Assembly (NCBI GenBank): GCA_903904685.1
Contig: CAIVDS010000064.1
Span: 62,001 to 126,000, forward strand
Source of the DNA: an uncultured Verrucomicrobiota bacterium
Lineage (GTDB): Bacteria; Verrucomicrobiota; Verrucomicrobiia; Opitutales; Opitutaceae
Length of the DNA: 64,000 bases
Reading direction: 5' to 3'
Part shown: positions 37,804-48,200 of the stretch, one piece after another
Layout: the number at the start of each line of letters is the position of its first letter
Numbering within the stretch: position 1 is the first letter of the stretch
Position numbers and translations under genes: made by a program
The notes under the pieces: model-generated
Told to the model about the DNA's origin: nothing
Seen by the model: the letters and a program-made list of their open reading frames with translations, nothing else
Databases searched by the model: none

Positions 37804-38567
37804 AGGATCTCGATTCGATAGGCTACCCGCAACTCACCGCCCGCAGGCAGCTCCAATGGCCCGGCGAACAACAACGCAGGGCTGAAATAATGCATCCCTT
37901 CGCTCCACGCATACCAATGCGGCGACTGCTTGGCGTTGGAGGGATCATCGGTTATCCGCACGCCACCATACTCCACCCAGCGGGCCTTCTGCCCGTGAAT
38001 CATGGCGGCTCCGGACCGGCCTTTGCTGTCGCGTAACCCAGTCGCCGTCGGCGCCAGCCGCACGGATAACCCGGCGTAGCCACCCCACGACTGCCCGTTC
38101 GGCTCGCCCGGCACCGGAGTGCGATCAAGCCTGACCGGCACCACCCCGACGGTAAAATGACTGTGCCAATCAATCGTCTGTCCCCCGGGACTGACCACAA
38201 GTTGTCGGTGCTCGGTGAGCACCGGCGGCTTTTCAGGCGGATGATATTCCAACCGGTGCCCGATGGTGGCTGAACCATCCGGTCGCGTCGTGATTTGGGT
38301 TTCCCTTAAACGGGTGCGACCATCGGACAACCCCTCCTTGTTCTCCTCCCAATAATTCAAACCGTTGATGAACTTCCACGACCACCAGATGCCACGATGC
38401 CACGGGTGATCGGCCGGTCGCAACGCGGTCAGCCCGGCGCCATCGGCAGCGGTGATCGGATGAAAATACGGTTTGCCCTCGCGAGGGTCGAAATTCAACC
38501 GCCACACCACCCGATTGCCGCTCAACAGCGTCAGTGTGGTCTCATTCTGATCCCAGTGCAGTTTCAT
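37800..38567 (-). CDS. DUF6807 (PmoA-like) family protein
   Basis: A 255-aa protein of the family annotated as PmoA-like or DUF6807, common in Planctomycetes and Verrucomicrobia beside sugar oxidoreductases. HPWHRGIWWSWKFINGLNYW and the later GYAGLSVRL and MHYFSPALLF are family-type segments. Despite the historical name there is no resemblance to methane monooxygenase in function; the fold is all-beta and the activity unknown. I choose ATG 38567, which gives an ATGA overlap with the epimerase stop like the other junctions in this operon; ATG 38579 is possible. Confidence 0.8.
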   Translation of the reverse strand: MKLHWDQNETTLTLLSGNRVVWRLNFDPREGKPYFHPITAADGAGLTALRPADHPWHRGIWWSWKFINGLNYWEENKEGLSDGRTRLRETQITTRPDGSATIGHRLEYHPPEKPPVLTEHRQLVVSPGGQTIDWHSHFTVGVVPVRLDRTPVPGEPNGQSWGGYAGLSVRLAPTATGLRDSKGRSGAAMIHGQKARWVEYGGVRITDDPSNAKQSPHWYAWSEGMHYFSPALLFAGPLELPAGGELRVAYRIEIL

Positions 38568-39406
38568 TTTTTGGCCCATTTTCTCAAGCGTTGAGCGGAG
38601 GTTTTTACCGCCGCTTCACCGGCGATTTCGAGCGTAGTGTCGCCGTTGAATCCGCACGCCTCCAGCGCTTTGAGCACTTCGGGGATCCCTACCACGCCGT
38701 CGCCCAGCGCGATCGTCGCCATGCCGCAGCCAAAGACCTTGCCACGCTGCACCTCCATCTCCGCAGACATATCCTTCCAGTGAACGTGCTCGATCTTACG
38801 TCCGAATTTTCTAACGTAGGCCAGCGGATCACCGCCTCCAAGCCAGAGGTTGCCGGTATCGAGGTTGAGCCCGAGCGCCGCCGAATCACACCGATCCAGA
38901 ACTTTTTCGGTGAGCGCGATGGAGTCGCTGACCGGACCATGTGGTTCGAAAAGGATTTTCACCCCATGATCGGCGGCGACTCGCAGCGGCTCGTAGAGCT
39001 TGTCCGCAATCGTGAAAATTTGTTCAGCCTCGCTCAACCCCTCGCCAAAGGTAGTCGTGGGTTCGCCTTCGGTCGTGATCACGTGTTTCACCCCAATCGC
39101 CGCAGCAGCCCTCACCGCTTTGATGATTTGCGCGCTTCCGTAGCGCCACGGAGCCGCCGGGTCCAAGAGATTGGCGTGGGCGCAAAAGCTGGTAATCGTG
39201 ATCCCGTGCTTGGTAAAAAGCCGGTTCAAGTCATGCGGATTGGCGTCCAAACTGGCCAAGGCGGTGAAACCAAACTCAGCGCCCAGACAGGCTCCGTCTG
39301 AATTATCCGTTACATCAGCATGCTTGAAACCAAGTCCGGCAATCAAAGCCAGCTGCCGATCAAGGCTACTGAAAGGGGTGACCAAGGCAAAACATCCAAT
39401 ATTCAT
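38564..39406 (-). CDS. Sugar phosphate isomerase/epimerase family TIM-barrel protein
   Basis: A 280-aa protein of the xylose isomerase-like TIM-barrel superfamily. Metal-ligand type residues are visible in HVITTEGEPT, ILFEPHGPV, GLNLDTGNLWLGGGDP and KIEHVHWKDMS, and the C-terminal NGDTTLEIAG carries the last Glu. Members epimerise or isomerise sugars, keto sugars or inositols, including 3-keto intermediates. It is the first gene of the operon with DUF6807, ThuA and Gfo/Idh, and starts 96 bp from the divergent AraC gene. Confidence 0.88.
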   Translation of the reverse strand: MNIGCFALVTPFSSLDRQLALIAGLGFKHADVTDNSDGACLGAEFGFTALASLDANPHDLNRLFTKHGITITSFCAHANLLDPAAPWRYGSAQIIKAVRAAAAIGVKHVITTEGEPTTTFGEGLSEAEQIFTIADKLYEPLRVAADHGVKILFEPHGPVSDSIALTEKVLDRCDSAALGLNLDTGNLWLGGGDPLAYVRKFGRKIEHVHWKDMSAEMEVQRGKVFGCGMATIALGDGVVGIPEVLKALEACGFNGDTTLEIAGEAAVKTSAQRLRKWAKK

Positions 39407-39424
39407 AGAGAGCTTCGTTGAAGG

Positions 39425-39454
39425 TTATTAGATTGAACCGGTGTATCCTAATAG
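39425..39454. promoter_or_regulatory. Possible operator between the sugar operon and its AraC gene
   Basis: An imperfect inverted repeat in the 96-bp divergent intergenic region: TATTAG (39426-39431) and CTAATA (39448-39453) about 16 bp apart. It is placed where an AraC-type protein could control both directions. The arms are short, so chance is not excluded. Confidence 0.35.
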
Positions 39455-39502
39455 TTGTTTCAGATAATCGCTTCCATGTTATACCTTCGGTAAAATCCAA
39501 AC

Positions 39503-40369
39503 ATGAAAACCCCGCTTCAATTCGGGCATTGGAATGCAGCCAGAACGGTCCGCTTCATCAAACCCCACACCAACACCGGACTGGAATTGGTTTTCGTTCA
39601 GAACGGAGATGTCGTTTGGGATTACGAGGGAACCCACATCCACGTGCCTTCCGGCAACCTTTCCTACAGCTGGCCATGGCAAGTGCATGCTGCGCGCGGC
39701 GAACGTTTACCGCTTGTGGAGATCTCCTGGCTCATACTCCCGCTTCAAAACGCAGGCCGACTGCGGACGCGCAGTGCGAAGAGTCCGAGATTCACCCAAA
39801 ATCTGGAATGCACGGAAACGAAGAAACTGATCCGCGCTTTGCTAACACTCGAAACACCGGTCCTGAAAATGCGCGCCCCTTTCCGGTCTTATTTTGCCCG
39901 ATTAATCAACCAGTTGGAACAAACCCAAGGTGTGCTAGACATTGAAGCAAGCGGCTGGCTCCACCTTTGCCTCGCAGAAATCTACCGATCGGCCCAATCC
40001 GCGAATGGGGACGCCTCACAGCATGCGGAGAGAGATCAAGTCCGGCATTTTCTAGAAAACACGCTCCCTGTGCAAGCATCCCAAAAGTGGACATTGGGAA
40101 GCATGGCTGCGGCGTGCGGCATGGGCCGCACGGTCTTTGCGGAACGGGTGAAGCAGATCAGCGGGGACACACCGATTCGCACCCTTGCCCGCTGTCGAGT
40201 GGATCGAGCCAAGTCGATGCTTCGCGAGGCCAAACTCCCGATTACGGAAATCGCCTTTGATTGCGGCTTTGGATCGAGTCAGCATTTCGCCACCGTGTTT
40301 AGAGCTTACACCGGTCACACACCGTCCACATTCCGCCGCACGGCAAGGCGGTTGAAACCCGCAGGGTAA
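39503..40369 (+). CDS. AraC family transcriptional regulator
   Basis: A 288-aa regulator. The N-terminal half is a cupin-like sensing domain (LELVFVQNGDVVWDYEG, then VPSGNLSYSWPWQVH). The C-terminal 100 residues are the AraC double helix-turn-helix: WTLGSMAAACGMGRTVFAER, then LPITEIAFDCGFGSSQHFA, ending FRAYTGHTPSTFRR. It lies divergent from the four-gene epimerase/DUF6807/ThuA/Gfo-Idh operon and very likely controls it in response to a sugar or its derivative. Confidence 0.92.
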   Translation: MKTPLQFGHWNAARTVRFIKPHTNTGLELVFVQNGDVVWDYEGTHIHVPSGNLSYSWPWQVHAARGERLPLVEISWLILPLQNAGRLRTRSAKSPRFTQNLECTETKKLIRALLTLETPVLKMRAPFRSYFARLINQLEQTQGVLDIEASGWLHLCLAEIYRSAQSANGDASQHAERDQVRHFLENTLPVQASQKWTLGSMAAACGMGRTVFAERVKQISGDTPIRTLARCRVDRAKSMLREAKLPITEIAFDCGFGSSQHFATVFRAYTGHTPSTFRRTARRLKPAG

Positions 40370-40520
40370 ACAAAAACTAACTCTGCTACTCAATGATGAC
40401 TATTGTCCTTTTGATAATGACTCCGGCGTTGGCATATCGGCGGCGTGGATCATGGTAGCAAACAAAGCAAGGTGGACGACGGACGGAGGGTCATTTTCAT
40501 TGGGGGAAAGTCCGGATTGA

Positions 40521-43500
40521 TCACGGAGACTTGAATTCCCACACGCCCCACAGGGACGGCGTCAACGCAGCTTCGGCGGGAACGTCGGCGGTGATACCGG
40601 TAGCTTTGTTGTTCCAGTAAACGCGTGCGATGGTTTCGGTGCCGTTGCCGCGCAGGATACCGATGTCACCTTGGATCTTCATGCCCGCCACGGGGCGCAG
40701 GCCGAAGACGGCGAGCGGAATTGACAATTCATAATTACCGTCGGCGGCAGCAAACTCGATCTGCGAGGTCACGTCGTCCACCCGGTCGAGGGTGATCGTG
40801 CGCCACGGCGAGGAGAAGGGCACCTTGTCGGCGTCTTTCGTGCCGAGGACCACACCACGGTAAAGCAGAGCCCAGGGCTTTCCTTTGACCATGGTGACGA
40901 GCAGACGCACGTCGCCGGGAACAGGTTCCTTGCGGTTTGGATCGGCCTGCGGATCGGCACCAATCATGAGATCGAGGGCTCCGCCGGTCTTGAAGGGAGC
41001 CAGCGGCATTTCGCCGGTGTTTTCCAGCAGCTTCGGGTTGTCGGTTCTCCAGGCGGCGTAGAGGCGCCCGCCCGACACGGCCACCGCGCCGCTCACATCG
41101 TAGGGCTTGCTGGTGGCGTTGAAGTTGGCCTTCACCCCGCTCTTGTCGATTTCCACGAAAGCGGAGGCGGGCCACTCGGACACCTTTCCGTCCACGACCG
41201 GGGCGACGGGACGCAACGCAATCGCGAGCATGCTGGAACCGGCGCTGCGCTGGCGGGCGGCCTCGACCTCGACCTGCCAGGCGCGGCTGCGGTCGAGATC
41301 GGACTTGGTCACGGTGATAGCGGCGTCGGGCAGGCGGCGGATCGTATCCATGCCGTCGATGCGCACGATCGCGCTGCGAGAGCCATCCACAAGATAGACC
41401 TTGCCGTCGGAGGAGTTGGTCAACGTGGGCCAGAAGTTTTCCTCGCCAAGGGTGACCGCCGACAAGTCCATGTTGCGCTCGGCGGCGGGCATGCGCCAAC
41501 CGTTACCGCTGCGCATGTCGGTGAAGAGGTTGGCCACGAAAAGACCGTCATGGGTGAAAATGGCCATGCGCCCGTGGTTGCTGTGCAGGGCCCAAAGCTG
41601 GCCAACATCGGAGCCAGCCACCTCGAACGGGCCGCCTGGCATGCGGGTCATGCCGATCAACTGGCCCGGACGGTCGGGGCGAGGCGCACGGTGAGAGGCG
41701 TGGAGGCCGGGCCACAGGTTGGGATAGCTCCACAGGGGCACGCCGTTCTTCATCCCGCATACGGAAAGCCCCGAGAAGGGATTGACGCCGAGGGTCACGA
41801 CGGCTGAACCATCGTCGAAAACCAGAGCCTGATCTCCGCCCGAGGACCTAGGGTTAAGCACCCCTTCGGCCAGAATCTGCTGGTGGGCCAAATCATAGCG
41901 CGGGACACCCTGCGCATCGAAGGAGGACGGGGCGAAACGCACCGTCTTTCCGTCAAGGCGGGCAACACAGAACGAGAGATCAGGCATGACGGTGATTCCG
42001 CCGACGTCACCAAGTTGCATGACCACCTCCTCGGGCTGTATCTGCCCGTCGCCATTCAGATCGCTCCATAGGAAGAAGCAGGCCTTGCGCTTGCCCGCAT
42101 ATTTGGAACTGAAATCGACGCCCTCGGGGATGAGCGACTTGAAGGCAGGCGTCGCGAGCAGGGGCCAGTCGGCGGCTCGGCCCAAGGCGGCGACCGGACG
42201 GGCGATGCCGTCACGTTCGGCATAGATGAGCACGTTGTTGGATCCGCTGGTGGGACTGCTGTTGTAGCAGTTGGTAAAGTAGCGGCGGCCGTCATGGTAG
42301 AGCGCAGTCTCGGGTGCGGCGACACGGCGAAAATCGTCGAGATCATCGGCACCGCGGCGGTAATAGACGTTGATCAACTCGTAGGTGCCCTTGGTCCAAT
42401 CGAGCTTGAACTCCATCGCGCCTTTGCCCTCGTCGGCGTAGTAAAACTTGGTCTTGTCCTTCGGATCGAGCGCGCCACCGCCGCCGTATTTGGCGGGACC
42501 GTAGAACGCGTTCACCAACTTGCCGTCGAGCGTCCACACGCTCACGCGCTTCGGAAGAAAATCCTGTTCGGCCACCCAAAGCCGGTTCTTCGAATCGATA
42601 GCGAGACCGGCGGGGTTTTGCATGTGCAACGGGTCGTAGGGTCCGACCTTGGGCGTGCCAGGCTTGCCGATGGCGCGGACGAATCTCCCCTCGGCGGAGA
42701 AGACCTTGACCTGATGACTGGCACCGCGATCCCCCACGTAAATATTCCCCTGCTCGTCGAGGGTGATGCCCACAGGGGCTTCGAGTCCCGATGAGACGAG
42801 AATCTGCGGAGATGGCAGCGTCGCCGGATTCTTCAACGAGACAAAGCGCACCAACCGCGCGCCGGAAAGAGCCAGCAGCCGTCCCTGCGCATCAAAAGCA
42901 AGGCCATGGGGCGATTCCAGCGGAATGAGTCCCAAGCTCTTGCCGCCGCGGGCGTCGATCAACGCGAGCGCGTTTCGTGCGGTGAGACTGACGATCACGA
43001 GACCGTCGTTCACCGCGAGGCCCCCAATCTCGTCGGCTACACGAGTAACTGAAGCCTCTCCACCCGCTTGAGCCTTGGGCGCAAGTTCATCAAGAGGACG
43101 AACGAGAACCGGCTTGTCGCCGCCGGACGTAATGGCGGTGACGCGAAGCTCGTTGACGCCGGTTTTTTTGCCCGTCTCCCACACGGAGGCAACATAGACA
43201 TAGGTGCCGGATGCAGCCTTCGCACCGGCATCGCGAGCGAGGTAAGGCGCGGCAGTCCAGTTGCCGCCAACCCAGCGCTTGCCGCCGCGCTTATGCCCGT
43301 CAAGATCAACCCACGCCAGCCCGGCGGGCCCCTCGGTCACATAGCAACCAAGATAAACGGCCGGTTCACCGGTCGGCGATTGGGCGGCTGGAACAAAGAC
43401 CGCAGCCTGCGGAGCAGAGTGGTTGGCCAGCCACGCCCCGGTGCCATCGGCCGTGTTCCAAGGAGGGCTGCCCGTGGTGTAGACAGAGAACTCGTAGCGA

Positions 43501-44921
43501 GGCTTGAGTTCATCATGAACCAGACCACGCACGCGATAGTCGCCCGGCTCGACGAAACGCTCGGGAATTTTATAGACACCATGCATGACTGCATCGACAT
43601 CGCGACCGAGATCATCGGTGCCGTCCCACCAAACCGTATTTTCTCCGGCGGGGAACAGGGTTTCCGAGACGAGATTGCGCACGCGGAAGCCATCGGGCTT
43701 CTCGATGACGAGGGTGACGTAACCGGGAGTTTTAAGGTTAAACTTAACCGCGATGGGTGGTGTCGGCGCGGACGAAGCCGGAGGGGAAATCTTGGTCGCC
43801 TGCAAAGGCGCCGAACCCAGCGAGGTGAGTGCCATGATTTCTCCCATCCAAATACGGCGGCCGCCATTGTTGCTGGCCGATCCTCCGCCCTGACCGGGAG
43901 CAATCAACCGCAGGCGAAGGGCGCGCGTGGTGACCTCGCGGCCAAAATCGAGACGATTGGGTAGGAACTGTACCGGATAATCGTGCTTCAACCCGGAATA
44001 CTCGCCCACGGTGCGCCAGACCGCTTCGTTCGCCCCAGCCGGATACTCGTCGGCAGAACCGATATAAGTCTGCACCTCAATGGCGCCTACTCCGGCCCAC
44101 AGCGCCACAAGTCCCGTCAACCTCACCGGCTCCCGCCAACCCAGCACGATCCATTCGGGATGCTTGGGCGAGATCACGGGGGAGTCGGCGTCAGGCTTAC
44201 CCTTTTCCTGATTTTCCCAGGCCTTCCATCCATCGTAGGCACCGTTGATCAACAACGGCGCATGGCTTGAGTTTACACTGGCCGTGGCGACGGCCTGCGG
44301 AGCCATGTTGCCCAGACGCTCCGTGGAAACCAAGGCGCCGTCCAATTCACCGACGTAGCGCAGATCGGTAATCTTTGCATCGTGGGTGAAACGGAGCGCA
44401 CGGGTGGCGGTGCCGGGCGGCAGTACCCACACCGCAAAATCGGAATCGGCAACCTCGGCGATTGATAGCCCGCCGCCCTCCAAGCGCGCGGCGGGCAACC
44501 AGTCGGTCTCATTGTTCAAATCACCGGGATATTTGGCGGCGGGCTTGAGCACGCTCAGACGTCCGCCACCCTTGACGATAACGGAACCTAGGGACACGGC
44601 GGATTTGAACCCGATGCGCAGGTGCCGCAGCCCCGGAGTCTTTGAGGCGCCAAACATGGCGCCTAAATGACCAATCGCCGTGGTGGATGTAAAAATCGTC
44701 CACTGAGCCCCGACCTCCTTGGCGGAAACATCAAACGGTTTTTCGGCGCCATCGACCCACTCGGCAAACGCCGACTGATCGAGATTATCGAGTGTCACCG
44801 GGGTATTGAAGGCGACACCGGGAGCGCCCACTGACGTTGCATGGACGATAGCGGGGCAAATAAATCCGCCGACCAACAGAAATGTGAGGGCTAAAAGGGG
44901 CCGCAAAAAGGTATTCTTCAT
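40521..44921 (-). CDS. Very large secreted protein: Ig-like (FlgD type), beta-propeller (NHL) and CBM9-like domains
   Basis: A 1466-aa protein. The signal peptide is at residues 1-28 (FLRPLLALTFLLVGGFICPA, ending near VHA). About residues 1-370 are beta-rich and discoidin-like. Near 390-450 is a FlgD-type Ig domain (VRNLVSETLFPAGENTVWWD). Residues about 480-1200 hold NHL/SMP-30-like repeats (GITLDEQGNIYVGDRGASHQ, GLAIDSKNRLWVAEQD). The last 240 residues form a CBM9-like domain (VVDGKVSEWPASAFVEI). There is no catalytic signature. Verrucomicrobial proteins of this kind are thought to bind or scaffold glycans. The start is ATG 44921, where the signal peptide begins, although the frame is open to 45113. 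Confidence 0.75.
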   Translation of the reverse strand: MKNTFLRPLLALTFLLVGGFICPAIVHATSVGAPGVAFNTPVTLDNLDQSAFAEWVDGAEKPFDVSAKEVGAQWTIFTSTTAIGHLGAMFGASKTPGLRHLRIGFKSAVSLGSVIVKGGGRLSVLKPAAKYPGDLNNETDWLPAARLEGGGLSIAEVADSDFAVWVLPPGTATRALRFTHDAKITDLRYVGELDGALVSTERLGNMAPQAVATASVNSSHAPLLINGAYDGWKAWENQEKGKPDADSPVISPKHPEWIVLGWREPVRLTGLVALWAGVGAIEVQTYIGSADEYPAGANEAVWRTVGEYSGLKHDYPVQFLPNRLDFGREVTTRALRLRLIAPGQGGGSASNNGGRRIWMGEIMALTSLGSAPLQATKISPPASSAPTPPIAVKFNLKTPGYVTLVIEKPDGFRVRNLVSETLFPAGENTVWWDGTDDLGRDVDAVMHGVYKIPERFVEPGDYRVRGLVHDELKPRYEFSVYTTGSPPWNTADGTGAWLANHSAPQAAVFVPAAQSPTGEPAVYLGCYVTEGPAGLAWVDLDGHKRGGKRWVGGNWTAAPYLARDAGAKAASGTYVYVASVWETGKKTGVNELRVTAITSGGDKPVLVRPLDELAPKAQAGGEASVTRVADEIGGLAVNDGLVIVSLTARNALALIDARGGKSLGLIPLESPHGLAFDAQGRLLALSGARLVRFVSLKNPATLPSPQILVSSGLEAPVGITLDEQGNIYVGDRGASHQVKVFSAEGRFVRAIGKPGTPKVGPYDPLHMQNPAGLAIDSKNRLWVAEQDFLPKRVSVWTLDGKLVNAFYGPAKYGGGGALDPKDKTKFYYADEGKGAMEFKLDWTKGTYELINVYYRRGADDLDDFRRVAAPETALYHDGRRYFTNCYNSSPTSGSNNVLIYAERDGIARPVAALGRAADWPLLATPAFKSLIPEGVDFSSKYAGKRKACFFLWSDLNGDGQIQPEEVVMQLGDVGGITVMPDLSFCVARLDGKTVRFAPSSFDAQGVPRYDLAHQQILAEGVLNPRSSGGDQALVFDDGSAVVTLGVNPFSGLSVCGMKNGVPLWSYPNLWPGLHASHRAPRPDRPGQLIGMTRMPGGPFEVAGSDVGQLWALHSNHGRMAIFTHDGLFVANLFTDMRSGNGWRMPAAERNMDLSAVTLGEENFWPTLTNSSDGKVYLVDGSRSAIVRIDGMDTIRRLPDAAITVTKSDLDRSRAWQVEVEAARQRSAGSSMLAIALRPVAPVVDGKVSEWPASAFVEIDKSGVKANFNATSKPYDVSGAVAVSGGRLYAAWRTDNPKLLENTGEMPLAPFKTGGALDLMIGADPQADPNRKEPVPGDVRLLVTMVKGKPWALLYRGVVLGTKDADKVPFSSPWRTITLDRVDDVTSQIEFAAADGNYELSIPLAVFGLRPVAGMKIQGDIGILRGNGTETIARVYWNNKATGITADVPAEAALTPSLWGVWEFKSP

Positions 44922-45254
44922 GAAACGTTCAAATAAAGACTGCCAACATAGATAAGAAGCATCCGATGATGATTGGTATCGCTTGCGGTTACTTGAAATT
45001 ATGCAACAAGAACCAAGCTTGCCCCTCTGAAAAGTCAGCTGGCAAAAAGGGTGGTTACCCAACACTCCGAAGGCGGGCGGCCATACGGAGGGGAGTCGAA
45101 TGCCGTTGGGCAAGAATCCACAAATAAAATCGGACGCATGGGGACGTCAGCCGGTTCGTCGAGTCGTGAGCCAAGGTTTGTTATGTGAAGGGAGAGGTTT
45201 TCCCGCAGCAGTAAACACTCCCGACAAAAGAGCGTTACGCCCTCAACCACATAG
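44922..45254. other. Gene-free stretch upstream of the 1466-aa protein gene
   Basis: About 330 bp between two large genes on the same strand. It probably holds the promoter of the downstream gene. A 71-codon frame on the minus strand has no family resemblance. No terminator or operator was recognised. Confidence 0.3.
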
Positions 45255-48200
45255 TCACTCCACTGTCACGTCTCCCCAGAATTGCGGATAGAGCCAGGCT
45301 TCGGTCGGCAGGTCATCCGTCATCGTCGTCTCCGAATGCTTGCCGGAGAACAGCCAGTTGCGGGAAACCGCTTGCAGACCCTGCGATTTCATTCCCGAGA
45401 GCAACACCTCCGTGTCGCCTTTGAGACGGGCTCCCGGAGCAAGGGGGAACTCGAGGAAACTGCGCGGCACCGTGAGCACGGCGGAGTAGCCTCTCCCATC
45501 CGCATCCGGTGTCAGGATGGCCTTGCCGCCAGGAACGTCGCCCACGAAGTCGAACGGCTTTGTGCCCGAGGACGGGGTGAAGTAGGAGTGCGGTTTCTTC
45601 GTCTGGGCGGAAACCGGCTTCATTGCGATGAGTCGCGCCTGTCCATTCATCTTCGCGGCCAAGATGCGCAGATCGCCGAGGACCGGTTTGCTCCGATCGC
45701 CAGCCGGGCCGAGATCGAGCCCCACAGCATCGCCGCTTTTGAAGACGGTTTTCGGATCGTCCCCATCATTTCGTAGCGGTGTGTCGTCCACCACATGCAT
45801 CTTCGCGTAGAGATTGTCGTTGTCGTAGCCAACCTGAGCCGTCGCGAGCGTCGCGCCGCCCGACAGCAAGGTCGACACCGGGACCGAACTCCACGTCGCC
45901 GCTTGGGAAATGTCGCCCGAGATTGGCACGATCTGGAGACTCGATGCCACCGGCGTCGACGCCCCAGTGATCTCGTAAGTTTTGTCGAGTTCGACGGTGC
46001 CGTACAACCGCCGCTCGCCGGCCACCCTGAGTTTGCGGTCGAAGCCGTCGATGACATAAATTCCCCCCATGTTGTAGGCGTAGACCTTGCCGAGTTTGTC
46101 GAAAGCCTGGACCCGTCCGCCCATGGTTTCGCCGCCAAAGGAATAGGGACCGGCGGGCGGCAGGGTCGCCGGATCGTTCATGATGGTATCGACGTAGAAC
46201 CCGTCGCTGGTGTAAAAGCTGATCGTTCCCCATTGGCTGGAGCCTGCCACGTAATTGTCGTCCACCAACCCGCCCATCGTATAAAAGTGATAGATCTCGC
46301 CGGGTTTCGCCGCGGCGGTGGCCTTTCGGCCCGCCATCCACATCAATTTCCCATTTGGATCATACTTGGCGAACTTCGCGATGTTTGACTCGGCTGTATG
46401 GCCCAGTCCCTCCATCATTTGCTTCGCCATTTCGGGAGTTGCGTAAACGCCCCATTCCGAACGAGAGAGATCCGGGAATGTCTGCTGGATCTTAGCTTCG
46501 AGCGCGGGCGTCAGTCCCGGCCGGGTCGCGCTCATGACGGTGTAAACATTGCCCTTGCTGTCGGTGCGGAGACCTCGCACGAGACCAAAGCCGCTCAAAG
46601 GAAGGGTCATCGGGACCACGAATCGGGCCTTGGCGGCATTCCATTTAATTGAACCGTTCGCCGCGATACCGTCCGAAGGGATCTCCAGGATGCTGTGATC
46701 ATACGTCTGGATGAAAGCGTTGCCTCGCGCGTCCATCCACAGGCACGAATCTCGGTGCACCGATGGCATCCAAGGAAGCGGTTTGCTGTCAATTTCGGTG
46801 ATCCTGGTTAACTCATCGGGCTGGGCGACATGGTCACCATTGTGGTCGATCCATATCTCAATGTAGGTCTGCTTCGTCGGGTTGTAGATGACGCCGCGCA
46901 GCTTTTCGTTGGCGTTGAGCACCTTGATGTAGCCGACCGGAAGCATGTTGTCACCCTCGATCGCATAAACGAGATGAGGCCACATGTCGCTGATCTCATA
47001 CTTGCGTCCATTGGCCAGCCGTTTGATGTATGGCAAGCCACCCATCCGGCTTTCGGGTATGTCGGTATTCTCGACGATGTCCCAGTAGGCATCCGGCAAC
47101 CCGGTCTTACCCGGCACCGCCGTCGCCCGAGCGAAACCGCGAGGAAGATATGCGAAGTAGCACGTGAACGGATCATCGCAATCCGGGACGTTCGGAAGGT
47201 AGTAGTTAGGCCAGCCGAACCATCGCGAAAGAGTCTTGCCCGAGGAATTGTCGATTCGGTCAAATATCTTCGGAGTGGAGAATTCGGCTACCACGAGCCC
47301 GCCCTGCTTGTCAGCCACGATTCCCGAGGGGATCCGGTAGCTTGTCGGATCGTAAGTCCCCTCCAAGGGCCGCCCACCCTCCTTGCCCAGCGTGCGGACC
47401 AGTTTGCCATCGGGCGAGAACGTCTTGATCTGCTGACTCGCGCCTTCATCAGTGACACTAATCTGGCCCAAAGCATCGACCGTTACCCCTATGGGTGAAA
47501 CCAGCCCGTTGATGACGACCGGTTTTGCCGTTCCTTGGACGCCGTCGAAACGGACCACCTGTGGAGGCTGGTTTGCCCCGTAAGTCGCGGCGTAAAGATT
47601 GCCTTGGGCATCGAGAGCCAACCCGCGCGAGGCCGAACACGGCAGCGTCCGCGTCGGCTGACCCGTTTCGGCATCGAGCACCTGGATGATGTTCTTGGAA
47701 TAGACTGATGCGAAGACTTCGTTCGCCGTCGCCGCCAGGCCGATGCATTCCGGCTCGATATAATGATCCAAAGCTTGGGCCTTGTTTAGGATCGGTGTGA
47801 TCCAATCGTTGCTGGTTGTGCTGCCGGGCGGAGGAGCGATCGCCGAACCGGAAGCAATCGGCACGCTCCCGCCCCGACCCGTTCCATTCCCAAATAAAAC
47901 AAACAAACCGGTAGCCGGATCGAGCCGGGTCAGCACGGGATGCTCATCGATGTAAACCCCGAAAAGATATTTGCCGTTCGAGGCCAGCGCATCGAGGGAA
48001 TACCCCCCTTGTCCTTCAATGTGAGGCGATCTGCGCCAGAGCGTGTTGCCCGCATAATCGATCTTAACGATCTGCCGTTGCGATTCCGCGCAGCTCCAAC
48101 CGAAGTAGATGCCGGATTCGTCAGCGGCGACCGCGCTGGGCAGACCTTCATCCCCGCCCCAACCGCCCTTGCCGTCCTCTGTGGGATAAGGCGGGGTGCC

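Noticed and set aside
45035-45250. 71-codon minus-strand frame between the two giant secreted protein genes
   Set aside because: No ribosome binding site, no family resemblance and no hydrophobic or repeat pattern. It is probably non-coding leader sequence.
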